From NCBI GenBank assembly GCA_016744655.1, contig JADGDY010000033.1, forward strand, positions 1 through 35,572: a stretch of DNA of 35,572 bases, read 5' to 3'. Made by a program: the position numbers and the translations under genes. Source of the DNA: Bacteroidales bacterium. GTDB taxonomy: Bacteria; Bacteroidota; Bacteroidia; Bacteroidales; UBA12170. The notes beneath the pieces are model-generated. The model did no database searches, was not told the origin of the DNA, and saw nothing but the letters and a program-made list of their open reading frames with translations. Shown here piece by piece: positions 1 to 7,907 of the stretch. Numbering within the stretch: position 1 is the first letter of the stretch; every line of letters starts with the position of its first letter.

Positions 1-527
1 TCTGCTTTGCTCCCCGACACTTTTACATTACGGACTTGGCTTTCGAATCCTAATTTTTCCAGTAAAAAACCAAATAATATGGATAATACAAAAGCCAATA
101 AAAAGTAAATGATGGCATTAGTTGCGCCAACTGTAGCAAAAAGCACAGCCACAACAATAGGATTCAATAATGGAGATGAAATAAGGAAGGACATCACAGC
201 TCCAAAAGGCAATTTGGCATTTAAAAACCCAACTGTCATAGGAATGGTAGAACAAGCGCAAAAGGGAGTTACCGCGCCAAATAATGTGGCTGCCACATTT
301 CCTAAAATTCCTTTTCCCTTAAATAGTGATTGTAGTTTGTTTTGGTTCACATGCATCATTATAAATTCAATAATCGCTGTGATAGCAATGAAAAGAATGA
401 ATAATTCCACCGTGATAAAAATGAAGTTTCCGATGGTACAGCTTAGGTTTTCGTAAAAAACGCTTTGTTGAAGATTCATTTGATTAAACAATAAATCTCT
501 AATAGTAGATATGATTTTTTCTTGCAT
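1..527 (-). CDS. ArsP/SO_0444-type permease, 5' part (truncated by window edge)
   Basis: Reading the minus strand from an ATG at 525-527 gives 175 uninterrupted codons running off the left edge, so only the N-terminal half is present. There are several hydrophobic segments. About 90 residues in is the motif TPFCACSTIP, the vicinal-Cys signature of the permease family PF03773 (DUF318/ArsP_1; also annotated as SO_0444 Cu/Zn efflux). These integral inner-membrane proteins export metal(loid) or organoarsenical species; the substrate cannot be read from sequence. The start lies 24 bp after the stop of the MerT-like gene on the same strand, so the two are very likely co-transcribed and under the upstream SigZ-like factor. 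Family call is confident, substrate is not. Confidence 0.85.
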   Translation of the reverse strand, partial: MQEKIISTIRDLLFNQMNLQQSVFYENLSCTIGNFIFITVELFILFIAITAIIEFIMMHVNQNKLQSLFKGKGILGNVAATLFGAVTPFCACSTIPMTVGFLNAKLPFGAVMSFLISSPLLNPIVVAVLFATVGATNAIIYFLLAFVLSILFGFLLEKLGFESQVRNVKVSGSKA

Positions 528-551
528 GTTTCTGAGGTTTTAAATTGAATG

Positions 552-1028
552 TTATTTAGTCTCTGATTGATTTGATGAACAACAACTGCTAGCTGGAGGA
601 GTTTTGGTTTCAGTTTGTTCTGTTTCACAGCAACTATCCTGAACTTCGGGTTTAGCATTGGCATTCTTAGAATAAATTGAAAAAGCCACAGCCAGAACTC
701 CTATCCAGAAAAATAGTTTAGCTATTTTATTGCTTCCTTTCTTAGGTGTTGAGCAACAGGAGGGGTCTAAATTAGAAGAATGGTCTTTTTTGCTAATGAG
801 TTCCTTCACATATAATATATAAAAGGAGTAAAGGAGAGCAGCAATAGCAAAAATAGTGATGAGAGTGTGGTATTTCTCTAGGAAAGAGAGCTGACTTGCT
901 CCAATGCCTAACCAAGCTAAAGCACCTGCCAATATTGGGAATCCACAGCAGCTAATTAATCCCAAAGCAGATAATAATGATAATACAGCCCCGGTTAAAG
1001 AGCTAGAAACTTCTGTCTTTTTGTTCAT
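552..1028 (-). CDS. MerT-like cysteine-rich membrane protein
   Basis: 158 residues with about three membrane segments (roughly 12-31, 56-78 and 102-121). A vicinal Cys pair (C27, C28) in the first segment is followed by GFP and a small-residue helix, as in MerT/MerC-type mercuric transporters. Three further CC pairs (C91-92, C133-134, C149-150) lie in hydrophilic parts, the last two in a polar C-terminal tail that could relay or buffer thiophilic metal ions. The gene sits between a SigZ-like sigma factor and an ArsP/SO_0444 permease on the same strand. Inferred role: membrane handling or export of a soft metal. No MerA or MerP is nearby, so mercury itself is not implied. A 12-13 bp inverted repeat lies just upstream of the start. 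Confidence 0.7.
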   Translation of the reverse strand: MNKKTEVSSSLTGAVLSLLSALGLISCCGFPILAGALAWLGIGASQLSFLEKYHTLITIFAIAALLYSFYILYVKELISKKDHSSNLDPSCCSTPKKGSNKIAKLFFWIGVLAVAFSIYSKNANAKPEVQDSCCETEQTETKTPPASSCCSSNQSETK

Positions 1029-1036
1029 TTTAATAT

Positions 1037-1072
1037 TTTTACGTTTCGTGTTTTATATACGAAGTCGTAAAA
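1037..1072 (-). promoter_or_regulatory. Inverted repeat in the leader of the MerT-like gene (possible operator)
   Basis: On the plus strand, arm TTTTACGTTTCGT (1037-1049) pairs with ACGAAGTCGTAAAA (1059-1072): 12 paired positions with a short mismatch and a 9-nt AT-rich centre. Its nearest edge is 9 bp upstream of the ATG at 1028. This position suits a repressor operator or the -10 region of an ECF-type promoter; no T-run follows, so it is unlikely to be a terminator. The protein that binds is unknown. Confidence 0.45.
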
Positions 1073-1158
1073 CCCATCAAAAAGACACAATGAAATCTGA
1101 TTATTTTTAAATAAAGGATTCTGAATATCGGTATGTATCTGATAAAGAAACAGAAAGC

Positions 1159-1743
1159 TTATTTTTTGTCCATCTTCTTTTTCTCATCAAGGAGCACATC
1201 ACAGCTCGATTTAATGGTGCAATAGGCAAAATCGCCATTAGCTGCATATTCTATATCGCAACATTCCAGAAACATTTCGTGTAGTTTTTTTCGTCCACGT
1301 TGGCAGCGCATTTTGGTGGCAGAAAGTGAAAGTCCTAGCTTTTCAGCAATGTCAGCTTGTTTCATGTTTTCTATATCACTCATATAAAGCGGAGTGCCAT
1401 ATTCTTCTGGAAGTAGTTTTATCATTGGAATAATAAAATCATTGGCACTTATATTAGGCTCGTCTATATCTTCTTCCACATCAAGGTTTCTATCGGTATA
1501 ATTAATGATGTTTTTCTTTCGATAATGGTCAGCAATGGTATTTCTTGTTACTTGAAATAACCAGGCTTTAATATTTTCAATATCAATCCCTTTATCATAA
1601 GTATCAATCATTCTCCCCATGACTTCTTGGGTGATGTCTTTTGCCAATTCAGCATCTCCAGCTTTTTTGAGGATATATGCATTGATAAGCTCGTAAAAGT
1701 CAGTTGTAATTTGATGTGGGCTGCAGCATTCGTGTTTTGGCAT
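1159..1743 (-). CDS. sigZ: SigZ-like ECF RNA polymerase sigma factor
   Basis: 194 residues. Region 2 includes the stretch ending KAWLFQVTRNTIADHYRKKN (about 62-80) and region 4 has an HTH around MKQADIAEKLGLSLSATKMR, both typical of ECF sigma-70 factors and closest to the SigZ group. Region 4 is followed by a cysteine-rich tail. Vicinal pairs occur near the N-terminus (C6, C7, in HECCSPH) and at C161-162, with single Cys at about 175 and 181. This suggests direct or partner-mediated metal/thiol sensing; that is inference. The lipoprotein gene ends 2 bp upstream, and the MerT-like and permease genes follow on the same strand, so the factor probably controls this operon. No recognisable anti-sigma factor is adjacent. 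Confidence 0.85.
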   Translation of the reverse strand: MPKHECCSPHQITTDFYELINAYILKKAGDAELAKDITQEVMGRMIDTYDKGIDIENIKAWLFQVTRNTIADHYRKKNIINYTDRNLDVEEDIDEPNISANDFIIPMIKLLPEEYGTPLYMSDIENMKQADIAEKLGLSLSATKMRCQRGRKKLHEMFLECCDIEYAANGDFAYCTIKSSCDVLLDEKKKMDKK

Positions 1744-1745
1744 CG

Positions 1746-2207
1746 TTAATATTTGGAAGTTTTCCTTTTGTATAAGATAGAAGATTCTGTAGGACTTGAT
1801 GAACCTGTACCTAAGCCAAAGGTATTTTTGTCAATAAATTGCACCTTGAATTCTTTAGAAGAACCTTGGCCGTATATACTAAAAAGTTTTGCAGCGAGTT
1901 TCTTTTCTGTGAGGTTAAATTCGTAATTCGAAGACCGATTGATACTGGAAACCCATACATCACCAACTTCCAGGAACATTTGAACATACTTATCGTTATT
2001 AGTCTTAGTAACTAGACCAACTATTTTATTATCACCTGACTTTGTGATTTCAATTTGAATACCTGTAAACATATCCCTTCCTTCGAGCTCCCAAGTCCCT
2101 ATAAATTGGTCAATTGGGGTTTTGGAAGTTCTAGAAGAATCACAAGCAACAATAGATATTGAAATGAATAATAGTAGAATGATTTTGAGTGCAAAATTAT
2201 TTTTCAT
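1746..2207 (-). CDS. Hypothetical lipoprotein upstream of sigZ
   Basis: 153 residues beginning with Lys/Asn, a hydrophobic stretch and the lipobox-like IVACDSS, so the mature protein should start with an acylated Cys at about residue 22. The rest looks like a small beta-rich domain (IGTWELEGRDMF near the start, as in lipocalin-like fold proteins). I do not recognise a named family. It ends 2 bp before the sigma factor ATG, which implies one transcript. A surface or periplasmic lipoprotein encoded with a sigma factor could signal envelope metal stress, but nothing in the sequence proves a link. Confidence 0.65.
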   Translation of the reverse strand: MKNNFALKIILLLFISISIVACDSSRTSKTPIDQFIGTWELEGRDMFTGIQIEITKSGDNKIVGLVTKTNNDKYVQMFLEVGDVWVSSINRSSNYEFNLTEKKLAAKLFSIYGQGSSKEFKVQFIDKNTFGLGTGSSSPTESSILYKRKTSKY

Positions 2208-2263
2208 TTGGCTAATTTATAAAAAAAAGTTCCGATTAATAGTAGATTTCAATGGACACTATA

Positions 2264-2866
2264 TTATTTGTTAAGACAACACTTTTTGTATTTTAATCCA
2301 CTTCCACAAGGACACTTTTCATTTCTTCCTGGTTTTACTAAAATATTTATGGGCTGAGTTTTTCTTTGTTCAATTAACACCTTATTTTGCTCCAATAATT
2401 GTTCAATAACTTTGTTTTTTATTTCATCATCGCTCCCTTTAAAATATGTTTGTTGAACTAATATTGCTGCGGTTAATATTGCTAAAATAGTTATAATCCA
2501 TTTTTGATAATCCATTTTGGGAGCATCACTAATAGTTTTTGCATAATTAGGAGAAACTTTCTGTACCTCATGTATTACCTCCTCTATTGATTTTGGAGAT
2601 GTTTTGAATTTTTGTAGTAGTTGTTTAAGTTTGATTAATTTTTCAAGTGAATCCTTTGGGCCACGGACAAAAGAAATTACTTGGTCAAAATAATTATAAA
2701 TTCCATCGGGGATAAGCCCTTCTGATCCGCAATTGGGACAGGGTCCAAATTTTGTGTTTTTAAATGTTACATTTACTGGATTTGATGATTCTATAAAACT
2801 AGGTACAATGAAAATAACCCCACAACTTTTATTTTCACAAAAAGCAAATAATTCATTCATAATCAT
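2264..2866 (-). CDS. SEC-C motif zinc-binding membrane protein
   Basis: 200 residues. The N-terminal part has two Cys pairs (CENKSC and CPNC), consistent with a zinc ribbon. One predicted membrane helix lies at about 126-143 (WIITILAILTAAILV). The C-terminus ends with the SEC-C motif (GRNEKCPCGSGLKYKKCC), the zinc-binding module found at the end of SecA and many unrelated proteins. Its function is unknown; SEC-C modules usually mediate protein or ribosome contacts. A second ATG two codons downstream (2858-2860) is an equally good start. It is transcribed in the same direction as its neighbours but 56 bp from the lipoprotein gene, and may be monocistronic. Confidence 0.7.
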   Translation of the reverse strand: MIMNELFAFCENKSCGVIFIVPSFIESSNPVNVTFKNTKFGPCPNCGSEGLIPDGIYNYFDQVISFVRGPKDSLEKLIKLKQLLQKFKTSPKSIEEVIHEVQKVSPNYAKTISDAPKMDYQKWIITILAILTAAILVQQTYFKGSDDEIKNKVIEQLLEQNKVLIEQRKTQPINILVKPGRNEKCPCGSGLKYKKCCLNK

Positions 2867-2970
2867 TAGTATAAGTAAATTTCAATTGTTAATTTCTTAA
2901 GCATGTTTTTATTCGTAAACTTATATGTTTGGGGAAATAAAAAAATTCAGTAACTACTTCAAACTTCTAT

Positions 2971-4866
2971 TTACACCTCTAATTTCTCCTCACCAAACTC
3001 ATTTATCTGTTGCGAAGCATCCCAACCATGGTCTTTTTCTTTATGGAAATCTTCTTTTTCTTGTAGCATAGATTGTTCAAGGAATTGCATCCTCTTTTTC
3101 GCTTCTGAAAGCAAAAGCGATTTATCTTCATGAACTTCGCTGAGCTCTGTCATAAATTTCATCACCTGTTTTCTAAAAGTTCTAGAGGCACGGAAAGATT
3201 CATGACGCCTATGTCCTAGATGGCATAATGCATCTACTCCCATTCGTAAAGAAGTGTCGAAAAACTCTAAGTAAAGCTTGTCCACTCCCATATCTATATA
3301 TCTATAGGAGTCTAAAAAAGATTGACTTCTGGTCATTATCTCAAGATTCGGAAAATGCTTATTAGCTGTCTCTATGATTTCTTTTGTTTTTTCTGGCTCA
3401 TCTACAGCCACAATTAATAAATGTGCTTCAGCAGCACCTGCAGCATGTAATAGGTCTTTTCGTGAAGCATCTCCATAGAATACTTTTAGCCCGAGTTTTC
3501 TCAAAAGGTCCACATTATCTGGGTCTAAATCTAAATAGGTGGCTTGAACACCATTGGCTTGTAAAAATCTTCCTATCGTGGAACCAAATCGGCCAAAACC
3601 TGCAATGATGACATTCTTATCTTCCTGCATTTCATCACCCTCTTTTTCTATTTCTTTGGTGCCAAAACGAGGCTGAATGAGTTTCTCGTTAAACAGCATG
3701 AGAAGCGGAGTCAGTGCCATAGAAATGGCAACTACAGCGACCAGGGGATTAGCCACATCGGTGGGGAGGATTGAGTTTGATGTGGAAAAAGACAGTAAGA
3801 CAAATGCAAATTCGCCACCTTGAGCCAATGAGAAAGAAAACACCATATTTTTGTCTAAACCCACCTTGAAAATTCGGCCAATAATAAAGAGAACAATAAA
3901 TTTTACAATGACCAGAATCACCACCAAACCCATGATGGTTGTGGGCTGATTGGCAATGAGCTCGAAATCGATGGAAGCACCAACGGCTATAAAAAACAAG
4001 CCTAAAAGTAAACCTTTGAAAGGTTCAATATCAGTTTCCAGTTCGTGGCGAAATTCACTTTGAGCTAAAACGACCCCTGCAATAAAGGTTCCAAGTGCAG
4101 GACTTAAACCAATCATGGTCATAAGAATAGCGGCAGAGATGACTAAAAGCAAAGAAGCAGCGGTAAATAATTCTCTGAGGTCGGTTCTGGCAATCAATCT
4201 AAACATGGGGCTGATTAAGTATTTTCCTGCAGCGACCATAGTAGTAATTACAGCTATGGTTAAAATGGTCTTTTGCCAAATGGCCCAACCCTCTACCCAA
4301 GTGGTAGCATGATGTGCAGCGGAGGAGCTCTCCGAAACTAATCCTTCAATGGCTAAATAAGGCAGTATTGCCAAAATTGGAATTACCGCAATGTCTTGGA
4401 AGAGTAGGACCGAGAAGGCATTCTGACCTGCTTCGGTTTTCATGAGTCCTTTTTCATTTAAGGATTGTAAAACAATAGCTGTTGAGGAAAGTGCAAAAGT
4501 GAGTCCAATGGCTAAACCCGTTTGCCAAGCAAATCCCATTGCCACAGCTATTCCCATAATAATAACAGCTGTGATTCCCATTTGTGAACCACCCAAACCA
4601 AAAATGGAACGGCGCAGTTTCCAAATCATAGAAGGTTGTAATTCTAGACCCACCAGGAATAGCATCATCACCACGCCAAATTCTGCAAAATGCATCACAT
4701 CTTGGCCTTCTTCACCAATAAACCCTAATAGAAACGGACCAATTAGAATTCCTGCTAATAGATAACCCAATACCGAACCTAAACCTAGCTTTTTAGCTAT
4801 AGGAACCGCAACAACAGCAGCTGCTAAATATACCAATGCTTGAAAAAAGAATCCACCTTGTTCCAT
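2971..4866 (-). CDS. Kef-type K+/H+ antiporter (CPA2 family)
   Basis: 631 residues. The first ~400 form a 12-13 helix Na+/H+-exchanger-type membrane domain, including the segment starting GSVLGYLLAGILIGP and the ALSSTAIVLQSL region typical of CPA2 antiporters. A cytoplasmic RCK/TrkA-N domain follows, with the Rossmann motif GFGRFG (about 420) and a conserved YGDASRKDLL. The C-terminal ~80 residues are charged and probably coiled coil. The length matches KefB/KefC. Such systems export K+ in exchange for H+ when glutathione adducts or other electrophiles are present. The gene lies 17 bp after a KefF/KefG-like reductase on the same strand, the classical pairing. I cannot decide between KefB and KefC. 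Confidence 0.9.
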   Translation of the reverse strand: MEQGGFFFQALVYLAAAVVAVPIAKKLGLGSVLGYLLAGILIGPFLLGFIGEEGQDVMHFAEFGVVMMLFLVGLELQPSMIWKLRRSIFGLGGSQMGITAVIIMGIAVAMGFAWQTGLAIGLTFALSSTAIVLQSLNEKGLMKTEAGQNAFSVLLFQDIAVIPILAILPYLAIEGLVSESSSAAHHATTWVEGWAIWQKTILTIAVITTMVAAGKYLISPMFRLIARTDLRELFTAASLLLVISAAILMTMIGLSPALGTFIAGVVLAQSEFRHELETDIEPFKGLLLGLFFIAVGASIDFELIANQPTTIMGLVVILVIVKFIVLFIIGRIFKVGLDKNMVFSFSLAQGGEFAFVLLSFSTSNSILPTDVANPLVAVVAISMALTPLLMLFNEKLIQPRFGTKEIEKEGDEMQEDKNVIIAGFGRFGSTIGRFLQANGVQATYLDLDPDNVDLLRKLGLKVFYGDASRKDLLHAAGAAEAHLLIVAVDEPEKTKEIIETANKHFPNLEIMTRSQSFLDSYRYIDMGVDKLYLEFFDTSLRMGVDALCHLGHRRHESFRASRTFRKQVMKFMTELSEVHEDKSLLLSEAKKRMQFLEQSMLQEKEDFHKEKDHGWDASQQINEFGEEKLEV

Positions 4867-4883
4867 TTCTATCCTCCTCTATT

Positions 4884-5471
4884 TTACTTAAAATACTCAT
4901 TGAAATATTGCTTGTTGACTAAATCATCCAAATTGATTTTCTCATCGCGAAGCCCCAATAGTAAATTCTTATAGTTCTCTTTATGTTTCATGACCTCCTC
5001 TTTTGTAATGGCGTAGGTACCAGGAATAATCATAGGAGGAAGATATCTCATTTGACATAAATTAGCAGTTTGCTCAAAAGGAGCCAATAATTGCCTGATG
5101 GTCATCTTATTATGCCCTTGTTGACAATAGGTTTCTTGTCCTGCTCCTGTGGTCATTACTTGTAAGAACAATTTGTCTTTTAAAGAGTTCCCTTGGCTTC
5201 CGTAAGCCCATCCGTGAGTGAGTACCAAATCTTGCCATTCTTTAAGAATAGCAGGGGAACTATACCAATAAAATGGGTGGTGAAAAACAATTATATCATG
5301 CTCTTCCACCAGTTTTTGTTCATCTTTTACTTCTATATCCATTTCGGGATAAACCTGATAAAGGTCGCGAAAAGTAACCCCTTCAATATCTTGTAGGCCT
5401 TTAATTAGAACCTTGTTGACTCTGGATTTTTGATAGGCGGGGTGGGCAAAAAGGATGAGTATTTTTTTCAT
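4884..5471 (-). CDS. KefF/KefG-like NAD(P)H quinone oxidoreductase (antiporter ancillary subunit)
   Basis: 195 residues of flavodoxin-like fold. It starts KKILILFAHPAYQKSRVNK, where the HP and the following Ser/Asn region bind FMN. It continues with IIVFHHPFYWYSSPAILKEW and HGWAYG and a TTGAG loop, all typical of the KefF/KefG/MdaB group. These proteins activate the Kef antiporter and reduce quinones. The antiporter gene follows after 17 bp, and an AlbA_2-type regulator gene ends 12 bp upstream, so a three-gene operon is likely. Together with the later nitroreductase and ABM genes it adds to an electrophile-protection theme. Confidence 0.88.
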   Translation of the reverse strand: MKKILILFAHPAYQKSRVNKVLIKGLQDIEGVTFRDLYQVYPEMDIEVKDEQKLVEEHDIIVFHHPFYWYSSPAILKEWQDLVLTHGWAYGSQGNSLKDKLFLQVMTTGAGQETYCQQGHNKMTIRQLLAPFEQTANLCQMRYLPPMIIPGTYAITKEEVMKHKENYKNLLLGLRDEKINLDDLVNKQYFNEYFK

Positions 5472-5483
5472 AGTACTAAATTT

Positions 5484-6815
5484 TTATTTTGATAGATTCA
5501 CTTCCCAATGTCCACGCGTTCCACCTACTCGTTTTATAATGTTTTTTTCTTTTAACTTCTCTAGGTGTTTCTTTACAGCTGAATCATTTATGTTGAGTTT
5601 GTTAGCAATTGTTCTATAGCTTATTTTATTGTTGTCAATAATCAACTTTAAAACGACTTCTTGTTTTTCTGTTAAATCACCTATTGAGCCACCTATTGAG
5701 CCACCTATTGAGTTATCTTTATCATCGGTATTAAAAACAGGTTCTTGAGCCATAAATGACATTCGTAAAAAATTAGCTGTAAATTTAAAACTATCCTTAG
5801 AATAAGATTGTATGATACGCGGGACATCAGACCCAAGGTGTTCCACCATTTTCAAATCTTTATAAATCCGCATTAACTCTTTATTGCGGGGGATAGAATA
5901 TCCTTCAAAAAACTCCTCTTTTGTCATTCCTTCAGGAAGGCTTCCAGCTGATGTTATTTCTAATCGATCTGAGAAAATTTCGAATTTTGGAGGAACTTCT
6001 TTGGAGTAATCATTATGAACAATGGCATTTATTACAGCTTCACGAATAGCAATGGGATCCCAAAGGCGATGGTCTTTTCGCTCTTTTGATGTTATCTTTG
6101 AGATTGTTCGGTTTTCAAGTTCTAATTTATCGAGCACTTGTTTAGTAGCTTTTACGATAGAACAATAACCATATTCATTGGATTCAATTAGATTTACTCT
6201 ATCAATACCGCGATACTTAGCAACTTTTATTGATGTGCCATTTTCATCAGCCATTAAATAGGCTACATAGTTCAATTGTCCATTTTGAGTTAAAAGTTCT
6301 AAGTTTTTCGTGAACTTGTCATTCAATTTTATTTTTCGTGCTTGATAATAAATATTAAGTTGTTCAAATGATAAATCCTGTCTATTCGATACTATTTTAC
6401 TGATAGAGTTACGGGTTCGTTTTGAAAACAAACCTTCTATCATGGAAATTGACATGGGTTCAGATGCAGAACCAATTCGAGTGTAGCAACCTTTTTGGGT
6501 CATTCCATATTTTTTGTGATAATATGGTTTTTCCGAACCGCTCGCAACAATTATTTTGATAATGTTTTTGCCATCATAATTTAGGCTAATAACATCAAAT
6601 AAACCTAAACAAGAAGGTTGGATATTATTTTTAAGACGGTCTTTAATTCTTAATTGAATATCATCCGAATCATTTAACCCAATTATTTTCCCATTATTAT
6701 CAATACCAATATAAATAATACCACCTTCACGATAGTTTAAAAAGGCAATTATCTCTTTTTCTAAACTATCTGTAAGTTCTTGTTTATATTCTATTCGATT
6801 ACTTTCTGTTATCAT
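5484..6815 (-). CDS. AlbA_2 (Schlafen-like) domain regulator with GHKL-like domain and C-terminal winged helix
   Basis: 443 residues. N-terminal AlbA_2 domain (about 5-125): ESNRIEYKQELTDSL and GGIIYIGIDNNGKIIGL. A middle region resembles HATPase_c_4 of RecG-like/COG2865 proteins (IREAVINAIVHNDY, about 257-270). A short glycine/serine linker of repeated IGGS follows, and then a C-terminal winged helix (about 390-440, TIANKLNINDSAVKKHLEKL). Proteins with this layout are annotated as predicted transcriptional regulators or ATP-dependent DNA helicase-related; biochemical roles are poorly known. It lies 12 bp upstream of the kefF/G-like gene and may regulate the operon. The start ATG at 6815 directly precedes the domain. 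Confidence 0.85.
   Translation of the reverse strand: MITESNRIEYKQELTDSLEKEIIAFLNYREGGIIYIGIDNNGKIIGLNDSDDIQLRIKDRLKNNIQPSCLGLFDVISLNYDGKNIIKIIVASGSEKPYYHKKYGMTQKGCYTRIGSASEPMSISMIEGLFSKRTRNSISKIVSNRQDLSFEQLNIYYQARKIKLNDKFTKNLELLTQNGQLNYVAYLMADENGTSIKVAKYRGIDRVNLIESNEYGYCSIVKATKQVLDKLELENRTISKITSKERKDHRLWDPIAIREAVINAIVHNDYSKEVPPKFEIFSDRLEITSAGSLPEGMTKEEFFEGYSIPRNKELMRIYKDLKMVEHLGSDVPRIIQSYSKDSFKFTANFLRMSFMAQEPVFNTDDKDNSIGGSIGGSIGDLTEKQEVVLKLIIDNNKISYRTIANKLNINDSAVKKHLEKLKEKNIIKRVGGTRGHWEVNLSK
5678..5712. repeat. Three-unit 12-bp minisatellite encoding IGGS repeats
   Basis: The unit cctattgagcca occurs three times in tandem (period 12) inside the AlbA_2 gene and encodes the IGGSIGGSIGD linker before the winged helix. 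The period is a multiple of three, so slippage would change linker length without breaking the frame. Confidence 0.85.
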
Positions 6816-6927
6816 ATTGAATACTTAAATTACGAAGGTTTTTTATTGTTTTTAATTCCCCTGTAATGGCTGATATTGAAACATAATTGTAAATATTGGA
6901 TTTGCTCCTAAATACTATATATGAAAA

Positions 6928-7104
6928 CTACTTAGCTTGCCAAAAACATCTTTTCGGAGAAAAAATGGTTTCTTCCTTTTTCAATAAATTCATGGCTTTA
7001 TCCACCACTTTTCTTTCTAAGCCAGTAATCTCAACAATTTTACCTGCGTTTAAAGGTGTTCCGCCTTTTTTCATGGCTTCTAATACTTGGTCTTTTGCTT
7101 CCAT
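6928..7104 (-). CDS. Small winged-helix DNA-binding protein (58 aa)
   Basis: From the ATG at 7102-7104 the product is 58 residues and consists of a single predicted winged helix: EAKDQVLEAMKKGG, then PLNAGKIVEITGLERKVVDKAMNLLKKEE, ending in a basic FSPKRCFWQAK. The longer frame reaching 7143 is rejected because its first Met lies upstream of a Bacteroidota -7 box (7132-7139). Small stand-alone wHTH proteins of this kind are common in Bacteroidota and some archaea; targets are unknown. Its 5' region is duplicated at 9067-9111. Confidence 0.65.
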   Translation of the reverse strand: MEAKDQVLEAMKKGGTPLNAGKIVEITGLERKVVDKAMNLLKKEETIFSPKRCFWQAK

Positions 7105-7140
7105 CTTGATTTTGGTTTTTTTGATATGAAGCAAATATAA
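7096..7140. repeat. 45-bp dispersed repeat, copy A
   Basis: Matches 9067-9111 at 42 of 45 positions by hand count. It covers the -7 box, leader and first codons of the small wHTH gene. Confidence 0.85.
7132..7139 (-). promoter_or_regulatory. -7 box TATATTTG of the small wHTH gene
   Basis: The minus strand reads TATATTTG, an exact match to the Bacteroidota TAnnTTTG consensus, 27 bp upstream of the ATG. It is inside the 45-bp dispersed repeat. Confidence 0.6.
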
Positions 7141-7179
7141 CAAATATGATTTTCATTGGACTTAGAGCAATAAGGCGCT

Positions 7180-7905
7180 TTACTGTTTATTCAGAATCTT
7201 ATAAGTTTCAATTTCATTATAAGATTTAAAACCCAATTTTCTATAAATTGATTCTCCCATTAAAGAGGCATGAAGAACACAATGGTTCCTATTATTCTCT
7301 TTAGCTTCTAATAATAATTTTTCTGTCATGCTTCTCCCTATTCCTTTTCCTCTCCCTTTGGAAAGGGTTCCTATCATATGTAATCCAGCATTATGATGAG
7401 AATCAAAGAATATAATTCCACAACCTAAACTCTCCTTATTTTCTTGGTAAATAAATAATCGGATAGTTTCTGAGTCTAGAGCCATCTTATGAATCACATT
7501 GAAGTCAACTCTATACCCAAATGATTCTGATGCGGTTTTAGCAAACTCAACAGAGTCTTGCTTTGTTTTTACTTGCTTAATATTGGGGTTTGTAGACAGC
7601 TCATTTGTATATGTTGTTAAATCTAGAGCCATGTTTTTTTGTCCGAATACAAACTCGAAATTGGGATTAGTCCTTAAATCATTTGCTTTTGGTATTGTTA
7701 TAATTTGGGGCAGTTTTCCCTTCTGACTCAGTTGAATGACTTCCTCTAGAATATCTGTATTGTTTTTTAAATTAAAAACTCGATTTGGCCAATCAGAACC
7801 ATCCATTGAAACGGCCGAATAATTCTCTGTCTTGGATAATCTATTGGTTAATTTACCAATTTGTTCCCAAAGTTCGTATAAATTATTTATAATCTGTTCG
7901 TTCAT
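7180..7905 (-). CDS. GNAT-family N-acetyltransferase
   Basis: 241 residues. The C-terminal half (about 130-240) has the GNAT core: GCGIIFF beta strand, then the acetyl-CoA loop in SKGRGKGIGRSMTEKLL (Q/RxxGxG/A-like), and SIYRKLGFKSYNE at the end. The N-terminal ~110 residues (WEQIGKLTNRL..., DWPNRVFNL) look like a second, degenerate GNAT-like lobe, so this may be a tandem-GNAT architecture; that is tentative. The acceptor substrate is unknown. It starts 2 bp after the DMT transporter gene, which makes co-transcription very likely. The pairing suggests modification plus export of a small molecule. Confidence 0.82.
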   Translation of the reverse strand: MNEQIINNLYELWEQIGKLTNRLSKTENYSAVSMDGSDWPNRVFNLKNNTDILEEVIQLSQKGKLPQIITIPKANDLRTNPNFEFVFGQKNMALDLTTYTNELSTNPNIKQVKTKQDSVEFAKTASESFGYRVDFNVIHKMALDSETIRLFIYQENKESLGCGIIFFDSHHNAGLHMIGTLSKGRGKGIGRSMTEKLLLEAKENNRNHCVLHASLMGESIYRKLGFKSYNEIETYKILNKQ

Positions 7906-7907
7906 AT

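Noticed and set aside
109-456. Plus-strand open frame of 115 codons at the window start
   Set aside because: It lies antisense to the ArsP/SO_0444 permease, whose minus-strand frame runs unbroken through it and carries the family motif.
552-1028. A full mercury-resistance operon
   Set aside because: No MerR, MerP or MerA is present; only the MerT-like protein resembles mer components.
5678-5712. Short CRISPR-like array
   Set aside because: The 12-bp units are contiguous, have no spacers and are in frame within a coding gene.
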